This document shows positions 1 to 7,268 of a stretch of 37,095 bases of DNA, in pieces. The notes below the pieces were generated by a model. The model worked only from the letters and a program-made list of their open reading frames with translations, ran no database searches and was not told where the DNA came from. Position 1 is the first letter of the stretch. Each line of letters opens with the position of its first letter. This DNA is from a virus, in the IMG/VR virus record IMGVR_UViG_3300031972_000264, positions 1-37,095 of that record. The stretch is one strand, 5' to 3'. The position numbers and the translations under genes are program-made.

Positions 1-793
1 GTTGTGTCTCACCTCTATACTGATATACAAATGCTGTAGCACCATCTATTATTACAGGTGCAAATCTATCAGGTATAGTTGTTGTGTCTCCGTGTGCTGA
101 TAAGTCACTAGGGAATGTGTAGTAGTCAAACTTTATTGCATATGATTTATTTGGATAGGGATATAATAAATAGTTATTATCAGGTGTTCTTACTACGTAT
201 TCAGGAACACCCCCTCTATCAAACTGTGCTACTGTTACACCACTAGCTATTGAAGCAGCAGTTGTGCTACTAGCACCTCTTGTACAACCTGTAAATGTAG
301 TACTAGTTACTCCTGTATAAGTAATTGTTTCATTACCTATAACTATTGTACCTGCACTATCAAATCCTGATGTACTTGAAACAGTTATTGTTGTAACACT
401 ATCTGTGTGTGTTGTACTAGTTGTTGTTGTTTCTATTTCATCTTCTTGATTTATAACTCTGTTTATGTAGTCATTATAATCAAGTAGTCCTAATTTATAT
501 CCACCATTACCTAAAGAACTGTCTTTGACTATTCTAAATGTATTGTAATCTACTGTCTTAGTAGAAGCAGGTAAACTATATCTAACCACACCTGCTGTCA
601 GTGTCTGAGTAGCAGTAGCATGGTTAAATGGGTAGTTAAACTCTCGTTGGTTAATAAATCTAATAGACTCATTAATTGCGTTTTGACATTGAACTTGTAT
701 ACCCCTAGCATTAGAAAAGGTCGCTGAAGTTAATGCAACCTCATTCAACCTTGCTATTACTTTATTTGTAAGTGTTAGGTAAGTTTCTGCCAT
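1..793 (-). CDS. Head-tail adaptor/connector protein (partial, C-terminus beyond the left edge)
   Basis: About 264 codons are open from ATG at 793, with AGGA 8 nt upstream, to the window edge, so the C-terminus is missing. The N-terminal part (MAETYLTLTNKVIARLNEV, then a block ending in LGLLDYNDYINRV) resembles the phage adaptor proteins that sit under the portal ring (SU10-adaptor-like, from memory). A Thr-rich stretch (ETTTTSTTHTDS) leads into a beta-rich insert with the pattern GTIVIGNETITYTG...TFTGCTRG, a module I know from other marine phage structural proteins. After it the adaptor-like sequence resumes (PDRFAPVIIDGATAFVYQYR). It is the last visible gene of the head operon, after capsid and decoration genes, which fits a connector role. 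Role by position and pattern only. Confidence 0.7.
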   Translation of the reverse strand, partial: MAETYLTLTNKVIARLNEVALTSATFSNARGIQVQCQNAINESIRFINQREFNYPFNHATATQTLTAGVVRYSLPASTKTVDYNTFRIVKDSSLGNGGYKLGLLDYNDYINRVINQEDEIETTTTSTTHTDSVTTITVSSTSGFDSAGTIVIGNETITYTGVTSTTFTGCTRGASSTTAASIASGVTVAQFDRGGVPEYVVRTPDNNYLLYPYPNKSYAIKFDYYTFPSDLSAHGDTTTIPDRFAPVIIDGATAFVYQYRGETQ

Positions 794-815
794 AATAATT
801 CCTAAGTAAAATGAA

Positions 816-835
816 AGAGCAAGTTGCCCTGCTCT
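816..835 (-). terminator. Small hairpin between decoration and adaptor genes
   Basis: AGAGCA (816-821) and TGCTCT (830-835) form a 6-bp stem with an 8-nt loop. On the minus strand it is followed by TTTCATTTT, a broken U-run. It could act as a weak terminator or attenuator lowering expression of the adaptor relative to the abundant capsid and decoration proteins. The stem is short, so this is tentative. Confidence 0.35.
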
Positions 836-847
836 CTCATATATAAG

Positions 848-1339
848 TTAAGCTAAAGTGTCTCTATCAACTTCATTAGCTGCCATGTCACCTGCATCAC
901 TGATGTCCATAAGAGTTGCGAACACTCTTATCTTTCCAGTTAATGTAGTTCCAGTCTGAGCTGCCACAAGTATATCTAGAGTATCTGCTGCTCCAACAAT
1001 TACAGGAGCATAAGCTGCTGGAGTAGGAGCATAAGCACCTGCCGCAGCACCATCTGCATCAAAACCATCAACAAAGTTGTCAACATCGCCACCTGTGATA
1101 CCTAAGTCGTATCCCACATCGCTTGATGTACCTGTTAATGCTTCTGTCACTTCCATACCTGCGTGAAGAATCACAGATTCAGCAGGAATATTCAGACATT
1201 GATATACGTCACTAGAAGCTAGTGCAGTACCTTTAGATGTAGTAGCTACAGCTAAATCAATAGTATTCTGAATCATGTATGGTTTTCTACCTCTAGGGTG
1301 ATTTCCTCTAGCAGGTATAGTTAAGTTTACGGTTGCCAT
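848..1339 (-). CDS. Probable capsid decoration / minor head protein
   Basis: 163 aa, starting at ATG 1339 behind AGGGAG. It lies directly after the major capsid gene with only a 12-nt gap, the usual place for a head decoration protein. The sequence is Ala/Thr/Gly-rich and acidic, low in Lys and Cys, with no transmembrane segment. The first half includes RGRKPYMIQNTIDLA and later ESVILHAGMEVTEALTGTSS. A low-complexity Ala/Pro patch (near residues 96-108) precedes a beta-like end (LDILVAAQTG, GKIRVFATLMDI). No catalytic motif is visible. The structural role is inferred from position and composition. Confidence 0.6.
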   Translation of the reverse strand: MATVNLTIPARGNHPRGRKPYMIQNTIDLAVATTSKGTALASSDVYQCLNIPAESVILHAGMEVTEALTGTSSDVGYDLGITGGDVDNFVDGFDADGAAAGAYAPTPAAYAPVIVGAADTLDILVAAQTGTTLTGKIRVFATLMDISDAGDMAANEVDRDTLA

Positions 1340-1351
1340 TAATCAATCTCC

Positions 1352-2410
1352 CTATGCTAAGTGGTATATTGCAGTACAGATTGCTTCAGGTCGAAGAATC
1401 TTTCTGCCATACAAATGCATACCACGAACAATATCAGCAAAAGAATCAGGGTCTCTATAAGTCTCTGTCTTGTTGATTTGCTCGGCAGTAGCTACTGAAG
1501 ATGAGTGACCAGCTACAATAACACCAAAGTTTGTAGAACTATTAGTACCTGTTGTTGCAGGTCCTGTTCCTAAACTTGGAAGATTATTTGACTGATATAT
1601 CTTAAACCCATGCAAGTTATTCATTACTAAACCATTCTGAAGTCCAGACCCACCCCAATCGGATTGGAATAATCTTGAATCTTCGTCTTTTAGTACTTCA
1701 ATAAATACAGGGTCTAATACCAACCATCTACCATTAGTGTCAACATTCTGTTGGTCCATTAGTCTAGACATTCTAGCTATTAGAGTTAATGGGAATGTAT
1801 CACCTGCGGCAGGAGTTGCATCAGTTGCACCCGGCATTCTTGGCTGAATAGCAATAGCATCGGCTGCTGTACCAGCAAAGGTAGCAGCATCTAGTTGCAT
1901 AGAACTTAGTAGTTCATCAGTACCAGCAGTTGAAACTGCAACACTACCGTTAGTTGTAGTATTAGCTGTATCGGCTGCACTATGCAATGTACTCTGCTTG
2001 TAACCTGACATATAACCAAGTACATCTTGGTCAAATTGGTCGGCTAGTCTATAAGCTGCTCTATCTGATGCTAACTGTTGAAAGTTAATATGAGAATGAG
2101 CTTCTTCAATATCATCCACTTTAAAGGCAAAGTAGTTAGCTTTGTCAATAGTAAGTGAAAATTCTTCATCGTCAAGATCTTGAGGAGTTATTGTAGTTCC
2201 TCTTGAATATTCCTTGACTGTTATTTCTGGTTCTTTAATAACCTTAACGGAATCGCCCATATTAGCAATTTCACCGAAGTAATCATTATTAGTGATTGCA
2301 TCGACTACAGAACCCTTACGAAACGCAAGTTGTACCTGTTTGCTGTAAATAATAGGACTAAAATTACCGTTAGGAAGGTTACCATAACCACCTGCTGATG
2401 CAAATGCCAT
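1352..2410 (-). CDS. Major capsid protein
   Basis: 352 aa. The frame opens six codons earlier, but AAGGAG lies 5-6 nt before the ATG at 2410 (MAFASAGGYG), so that start is used. The N-terminal part (SKQVQLAFRKGSVVDAI, then GDSVKVIKEPEITVKEY and DKANYFAFKVDDIEEAHS) is typical of HK97-fold phage capsid subunits that bind and cover DNA. RWLVLDPVFIEVLKDEDSRL and GFKIYQSNNLPSL are also familiar capsid-family blocks. It follows a scaffold gene (separated by an oxygenase gene) and precedes the decoration gene. A 225-bp leader with two inverted repeats lies upstream, possibly to stabilise or process this highly expressed mRNA. Confidence 0.9.
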   Translation of the reverse strand: MAFASAGGYGNLPNGNFSPIIYSKQVQLAFRKGSVVDAITNNDYFGEIANMGDSVKVIKEPEITVKEYSRGTTITPQDLDDEEFSLTIDKANYFAFKVDDIEEAHSHINFQQLASDRAAYRLADQFDQDVLGYMSGYKQSTLHSAADTANTTTNGSVAVSTAGTDELLSSMQLDAATFAGTAADAIAIQPRMPGATDATPAAGDTFPLTLIARMSRLMDQQNVDTNGRWLVLDPVFIEVLKDEDSRLFQSDWGGSGLQNGLVMNNLHGFKIYQSNNLPSLGTGPATTGTNSSTNFGVIVAGHSSSVATAEQINKTETYRDPDSFADIVRGMHLYGRKILRPEAICTAIYHLA

Positions 2411-2437
2411 TTTAATCTCCTTAAACATTTAACAAAT

Positions 2438-2453
2438 GTACACATAAGTGTAC
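2438..2453 (-). promoter_or_regulatory. Hairpin just upstream of the capsid ribosome binding site
   Basis: GTACAC-ATAA-GTGTAC is a perfect 6-bp stem with a tetraloop, ending about 15 nt before the AAGGAG of the capsid gene. It lies in the untranslated leader. It may protect or define the 5' end of a processed capsid mRNA. No U-run follows, so it is not an intrinsic terminator. Confidence 0.4.
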
Positions 2454-2565
2454 TATAATTTAGTCATTTTACTTTATAAGGACCATTCATAGTTGAGGTT
2501 GTACGTAGGATAGCGAGTCCATTGTAGGCTCATATAATTGGGTAATCTCTAAAGTGGGTATTTTA

Positions 2566-2603
2566 GTATAACATAAGTATCCAAATATGGGGTTATGTTA
2601 TAC
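2566..2603 (-). repeat. 11-bp perfect inverted repeat in the capsid leader
   Basis: GTATAACATAA (2566-2576) and TTATGTTATAC (2593-2603) are exact inverted copies around a 16-nt loop. The stem is AT-rich and no T-run follows on either strand, so simple termination is unlikely. It may be an RNA processing site between the oxygenase and capsid transcripts, or a protein-binding dyad. I found no convincing sigma70 promoter in this 225-bp gap. Confidence 0.5.
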
Positions 2604-2635
2604 CTCTAGTTACATATAGTTATACTTAAAAATAA

Positions 2636-3322
2636 CTATTTGTCAACATTCTTTTTATCTTTATCTTTAATCATCTCTAAAAAATTAAAGTTTACACTAA
2701 AAGACCTGCGTTCTCCCTTTGTTTTAAACGGATATACGCAGTGAAATAGATCAGAAGGGAATATATAAAAGTCTCCTACTTGTGGCTTAACCATAAAGTT
2801 TGTATTATTGTAACCTGATGATGTACCATGAACAAACTGTATGTGTCCATTCGCAGGATGATGGTCTTTATAATCCTCTTCCCATTCTTTTTCTATGCCT
2901 TCAGGTAGTGCTAGATAACCAACACACGACATACTAGAACCTATATGTAAGTGAATAGGGTTGTACTCGTGCTCGTATTGTCTAACAAACCATCCTGAGT
3001 TTATCTTGATACCATAAGTATACTTATTAGCATCTAAGTTTTTAACACCAAAAGAGTTTCTTTGCTCTGAATACGAATGAAATCTAGCTATAAAAGCTGA
3101 TACTTCTTTCATCCACAGAGTTTCAATCTCTTTATTAAAGGCTAACTCTTGTGTAACCTTACCAACTAATTGGTCAGAAAAGTCTTTTAACTCCATCTTC
3201 ATTAAGGTATTCATCTTCTTAACAAAGGCAGGACTTAGTTTCATGTAACCCATTGAAGGACCAAAGGGTGATATATACTCCTCATCCTTCTTGGGTACAT
3301 ACATTTTTGAGTGTGCTGTCAT
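2636..3322 (-). CDS. 2-oxoglutarate/Fe(II)-dependent oxygenase
   Basis: 228 aa, ATG at 3322 behind AGGAG. It shows the double-stranded beta-helix pattern of phage 2OG-Fe(II) oxygenases (2OG-FeII_Oxy_5-like): NPIHLHIGSSMSCVGYL (H124, H126) for the first metal ligands, then GDFYIFPSDLFHCVYPF (H194) and an R-x-S-x-x-x-N-F block (R205/R206) that would hold the 2OG carboxylate. Such enzymes hydroxylate proteins, nucleobases or small molecules. The substrate here is unknown. The gene sits inside the head operon between scaffold and capsid, so a virion protein is a possible substrate. The first 80 residues are helical and Lys-rich, without recognisable domain. Confidence 0.85.
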   Translation of the reverse strand: MTAHSKMYVPKKDEEYISPFGPSMGYMKLSPAFVKKMNTLMKMELKDFSDQLVGKVTQELAFNKEIETLWMKEVSAFIARFHSYSEQRNSFGVKNLDANKYTYGIKINSGWFVRQYEHEYNPIHLHIGSSMSCVGYLALPEGIEKEWEEDYKDHHPANGHIQFVHGTSSGYNNTNFMVKPQVGDFYIFPSDLFHCVYPFKTKGERRSFSVNFNFLEMIKDKDKKNVDK

Positions 3323-3331
3323 TGTCTACTC

Positions 3332-4216
3332 CTATCTAGCCGAACCAGATACATCATACACAAAGTTGCCTGACCTTATAGCTTCCATTATTGTGTCAGC
3401 TTGTTTTTCATACTGTTGAGCAGACATTTTTTGAACAGCAGATTCAAGTATCTTTTTATTTGACTCCGTAGCATCAACTTTAGTTCTCGCAGATTTCGTG
3501 CCAACTTCCATAGCAGCACCCTTATCACTCTTTGTCTTAACTTCCTTACCGATTCCTTTATCTGATTTGTACAAGTCAATAGCTCTTGCTGCTGACCTTG
3601 CATCATTGTCGTTTTCATATAGTGCATCCTGTACCCATTTAGGCTGTTCATCTGCCCAATCGTGAAACTCATCACTGTCTCTAATATCATTAAAGTCAGG
3701 GTGAATCTTCATTAATTCTACTTCAGCTTTATCTTTCTTAGCTTCAATAGACATCTCATCTATTTTCTGTAGCCTACTTTCTATGTCTGCCGATTGCTCT
3801 CTTGCTTTCTTCATAGCAATAGTCTCAACAATCTTGGCTACATCAGGATATTCTGTTGCCCATGCTTCTATGTCCTCATCCGACTTAGGCAACTTCATTT
3901 CTTTCTTAGTAGCCTTGCCTAGCTGTTCCTTTAAGTCATCTAACTGTTTTTGGAACTGTTTTTCTTTCTCTTGGGTATGTCTACGTAAATCGCCATATCG
4001 TTTTTTAAAAGTTCTTTCTTCAGCAGTAGTCGGTGTTTCTTCTTCTTCTGTTTTCTTTTCAGCAACCTCGCCTTCACCTTTTTGCTCCTCAACGAGCCTT
4101 GCAAGTTCTTCTTCATCTCGCTTTACTCTTTCTTCTTGAGAATAAGGTCTATTCATAAACATTGCTTTTTTAGGTGTAGCATCTTGCACCATTTCGTTTG
4201 TAGCTTGTTCAGCCAT
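3332..4216 (-). CDS. Capsid scaffold protein
   Basis: 294 aa. The frame opens at 4246, but AAGGAG lies 7 nt before the ATG at 4216 (MAEQATNEM), so that start is preferred. It is highly charged and mostly helical: an acidic N-terminal stretch (EEELARLVEEQKGEGEVAEKK), a long coiled coil (TFKKRYGDLRRHTQEKEKQFQ onward), a middle block with WATEYPDVAKIVETIA and MKIHPDFNDIRDSDEFHDW, and a basic C-terminal part. This is the composition and order of scaffolds in marine podoviruses, placed downstream of the portal and upstream of the capsid gene. It would guide procapsid assembly and leave the head before or during packaging. Confidence 0.8.
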   Translation of the reverse strand: MAEQATNEMVQDATPKKAMFMNRPYSQEERVKRDEEELARLVEEQKGEGEVAEKKTEEEETPTTAEERTFKKRYGDLRRHTQEKEKQFQKQLDDLKEQLGKATKKEMKLPKSDEDIEAWATEYPDVAKIVETIAMKKAREQSADIESRLQKIDEMSIEAKKDKAEVELMKIHPDFNDIRDSDEFHDWADEQPKWVQDALYENDNDARSAARAIDLYKSDKGIGKEVKTKSDKGAAMEVGTKSARTKVDATESNKKILESAVQKMSAQQYEKQADTIMEAIRSGNFVYDVSGSAR

Positions 4217-4282
4217 ATTTCTTCTCCTTGGGGTTATCGTAGCCATTATGTTGGGGGATAAGTAGCCTTTAATTGTGGATTA

Positions 4283-7120
4283 TTAACGTGAAGCTAATCC
4301 ACCTCGCTTCATCTTCTTAGGTTTTTTCTTAGATGGTTGTTTTCGTGTTATCAATGAGCCTTTGTATGTAGCACCGTATCCACCACCAAATCCTGTATCA
4401 CCACTTTGACTAGAACTGTTATTATTTTCAGACTCACCAAAAGAAGTGCTTCCTGCTCCTGTAGAAGGTCCTATTCCTTGTCCACCACCTAACTGTCCTG
4501 TAGAACCTACGTAGTTATCTTCTGGAGCAATTATATTTCCTTCATCTGTAGTTATAGCAGCTGTTGTATTTTTCATAGGAGTTAATGTTCCCTTACCTTT
4601 TAATCCTTCTTGTATTTTTTGCATATCACTTAAAGAAAAACCATCAGGAGCTACTTGTTGTTCAATAGCATCTTTTACTCTAGTTTCTAAAAACTTTCTA
4701 ACTTTTGGATTAGTTATACTAGGCTTAGTTCCTTTACCTGTTTTATCTCTAGGATCAGGTATTTGTATTATATCGTTTAATTCTTTTCCTGAAATACCAA
4801 TCTTAACATTTGGATGTCCTTTTGGTGTTAGTGTAAAATTTGCTTTTTCGTCATACTTTCCTGTAACTACATTAACGATTGCATCTTTTACAGATGATGC
4901 AATAGCCATTGTTCCCGGAATAACACCTTCAGGCATAGTTTTATTTATGCTAAATTCCATACTTTTTTCAACTCTGCCTTTATTTCTACCGGATTCTATA
5001 ATATTACCACCTAACGATATAACTGTAGGATTAGTAACACCAAAGTTGTCCATATTTTCTTTGTCTTCTCTTTGTCTATCATTGTTTCCACTGTCATCTT
5101 GTTCAGCTACCTTAGTAGTAGTTGGTGTAGCAGATTCAACAGTAGGTGCTTCTTCTACAACTTCTTCAGGGTCTACATATGTATAGCCTTCAGGTATAGG
5201 ATAAATAGGAGCACCATTAACAAAAGGTATCTTTAATATCATACCTGACTCACTTCTGTATTCACGTAGCTCGTCATATCTGCCATCGGTATTACCTAGT
5301 AAGTTTTGAAACGTAGGTATAACTGTTTGTCCTGACTGACCTGTTTGACCTGAGAATTGAGGTGTATAACCACCGACAGGTGCTGCTGTAGGTGTAGGTA
5401 TAGTAGGTGCTGTATATGTATTAGTTGTAGGTAGTTGCTGATTAGCAAACTGTGACTGTTGTGTAAATGTATTAGGTGCTGTATTCACAAGTGTTCCTGT
5501 AGCAGCCTTAACAACACCCCCTTGTGCCATTTCAGTAGTTTCACTATTATACTGCTCTTCTTCTTCTGTGTCAAGATCATTTATGTCAAAAGGTAAATTA
5601 TCAGGTATAGTCGCTTCTTCTGAATTGCCCATCTGACCCATGTCTTCCATCTTCTGTAGACCCATTTTAGCTTTCTGTCTCATTTGCATTAGTTTCTCTA
5701 AGCCAATAAAACGAACCACATCAGCAGGAAACACAAATTCTCCCTCACTTAGTTGTGCAGGTATATCATCTCTAACTTCTTCTTGTGTAGAACCCGGAGG
5801 AACATCATTACCTGATACAGGATCAACTGTACCACCTTCGTCTTTAAGACCACCCTCGTCAAACATTTCCATTTGATTATTCATAGTTACTCCACCTTTT
5901 GCTAATAATAGTCCACCCTTATTTTTCATAAAATCAGGATCGCCTTTTGTCTTTGTACCAAACACACCCTTTGCTTGATCTTCTTCTAATAACATATAAC
6001 TGTCTGACTGCTTGCCGACATCAATAGTCTTGGGATCACGTTTACCTGCCATCGCTTCTTTTATCTGTACTGCTAAATCGTCAGGAGAAGCACTGCCAAC
6101 TTCATATTCATTTTTATATACATAGGAATCGTAGCCATTTTTATTAGCTACTCTTTTAATTGTTTCAAACCATTCTTTTCTGTCATTATAATTTTTAGTT
6201 GTGTCTAAGCCTACTCTTACTGCCCTGCCTGCTTCTAAAACTAAGTCTTTCCACAATTTTTTATCCATACCCATACGTTCAGCATCAGGTAACATATAGT
6301 ATGTAGTATTGTTCATTTTTATAGGTATCTTATTCTCAACCTGATCTAATATTAAATTAGCATCTTTAGGGTCTTGCATAAGAAATTTTAGTAAGTCTTT
6401 GTCATTACCATTTACAGATATTTCAGCTAACCATCGTTTAGGTTCTTTAAAAGAACTTAGGTCAGGTATTCTTGCAGGTTTAAGTGTAGTCCTTAATTGT
6501 AAAGGTAAAGTTCTTTCGCCTATCTTTTTTGTAGTTCTTCGTTCTGCTTGTACAGGAGTTCCTACATGAAAGCCTATATCTGCTTCATCATTTTTTGAAA
6601 CAAAACCAAATTCTTTAAAATTCTTAGCTGTAGCATGGTATACTTTTTTTCCTTGATACTCGTCTTTTTTTAAAACAGAAGAAGAAGTAGGTTCTTTATC
6701 AACAACAGATTTATTAATTGTAGGAGTATCGCCTGCAAGAGCAGGTGTCATACTTGAGTCTCCAGAAGCTGTCTTAAAAACATTAGACATTTCATCTGAT
6801 GTTTTTTTAATTACAGGTTTTAAAAATGATTTAGCTGTTCTTCCAACTACACCTGCAACAGGTATAAGACCTGCCGTTACAGCAGTTGCATATAGTGCAC
6901 CCATACCTAGTTTTTTAAAATCAGATTCTCTGTAGCCTTCTTCAAATAAAGTTTTTATCTGTTTAACATCATCTGGTAATTCTTTAATTGCAATAGCATC
7001 TCCTGTTATAGGAGCTACAGAAGCAGCAGTATATGCTTCGTCTTTAGTGATACCTTCTTTAGTATCCTGCTCCATTTTATTTAAAACATTTTGAAACTGT
7101 TGCTGCGTAGAACTAGCCAT
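4283..7120 (-). CDS. Large internal virion protein with ADP-ribosyltransferase-like segment
   Basis: 945 aa. A hydrophobic stretch lies near residues 74-92 (ALYATAVTAGLIPVAG). Residues about 155-345 resemble phage ART/PolyVal-type modules: KVYHATAKNFKEF (H162), then DIGFHVGTPVQAERR, ending NGYDSYVYKNEYE. Residues 431-470 carry a block common in marine podophage virion proteins (DPVSGNDVPPGST...DDIPAQLSEGEFVFPADVVRF). The middle is Pro/Thr/Gln-rich, and the end is basic with Gly-Gly (KKMKRGGLASR). It overlaps the 51-aa gene upstream by 8 nt and has only a weak AAGGGA-type SD. It is probably carried in the head and ejected. ART activity is an inference from weak pattern similarity. Confidence 0.6.
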   Translation of the reverse strand: MASSTQQQFQNVLNKMEQDTKEGITKDEAYTAASVAPITGDAIAIKELPDDVKQIKTLFEEGYRESDFKKLGMGALYATAVTAGLIPVAGVVGRTAKSFLKPVIKKTSDEMSNVFKTASGDSSMTPALAGDTPTINKSVVDKEPTSSSVLKKDEYQGKKVYHATAKNFKEFGFVSKNDEADIGFHVGTPVQAERRTTKKIGERTLPLQLRTTLKPARIPDLSSFKEPKRWLAEISVNGNDKDLLKFLMQDPKDANLILDQVENKIPIKMNNTTYYMLPDAERMGMDKKLWKDLVLEAGRAVRVGLDTTKNYNDRKEWFETIKRVANKNGYDSYVYKNEYEVGSASPDDLAVQIKEAMAGKRDPKTIDVGKQSDSYMLLEEDQAKGVFGTKTKGDPDFMKNKGGLLLAKGGVTMNNQMEMFDEGGLKDEGGTVDPVSGNDVPPGSTQEEVRDDIPAQLSEGEFVFPADVVRFIGLEKLMQMRQKAKMGLQKMEDMGQMGNSEEATIPDNLPFDINDLDTEEEEQYNSETTEMAQGGVVKAATGTLVNTAPNTFTQQSQFANQQLPTTNTYTAPTIPTPTAAPVGGYTPQFSGQTGQSGQTVIPTFQNLLGNTDGRYDELREYRSESGMILKIPFVNGAPIYPIPEGYTYVDPEEVVEEAPTVESATPTTTKVAEQDDSGNNDRQREDKENMDNFGVTNPTVISLGGNIIESGRNKGRVEKSMEFSINKTMPEGVIPGTMAIASSVKDAIVNVVTGKYDEKANFTLTPKGHPNVKIGISGKELNDIIQIPDPRDKTGKGTKPSITNPKVRKFLETRVKDAIEQQVAPDGFSLSDMQKIQEGLKGKGTLTPMKNTTAAITTDEGNIIAPEDNYVGSTGQLGGGQGIGPSTGAGSTSFGESENNNSSSQSGDTGFGGGYGATYKGSLITRKQPSKKKPKKMKRGGLASR

Positions 7121-7268
7121 TGTTTACGGAATCCCTTAATAACTTCATTCGTCTTAATGTTGCAATAGCTCCTTGGCATCTATGCATCATAATAACATTA
7201 TCGGTTTGCTCTAAAGCCTTATGTTGTTGTTCAATTAATGCATCAATGTAATCATTGAAGCTGTTCAT
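7113..7268 (-). CDS. Small helical protein between portal and internal virion protein
   Basis: 51 aa from ATG 7268 (MNSFNDYIDALIEQQHKA). The frame extends upstream to a GTG at 7322, but that part duplicates portal coding sequence in another frame and looks non-native. The protein is helical (LIEQQHKALEQTDNVIMMH, then CQGAIATLRRMKLLRD) and resembles short conserved proteins found after portal genes in marine podoviruses. It overlaps the portal end by 17 nt and the next gene by 8 nt, so it is translationally coupled. Function unknown. A chaperone or head-tail role is possible from position. Confidence 0.65.
   Translation of the reverse strand: MNSFNDYIDALIEQQHKALEQTDNVIMMHRCQGAIATLRRMKLLRDSVNNG

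Noticed and set aside
2566-2603. Rho-independent terminator before the capsid gene
   Set aside because: The stem is AT-rich and no T-run follows on either strand; kept only as an inverted repeat.
3783-4139. Open frame of 118 codons on the plus strand inside the scaffold gene
   Set aside because: It is the antisense of a Lys/Glu-rich coiled-coil gene, which gives Ser/Phe/Leu-rich nonsense; no RBS and no family pattern.
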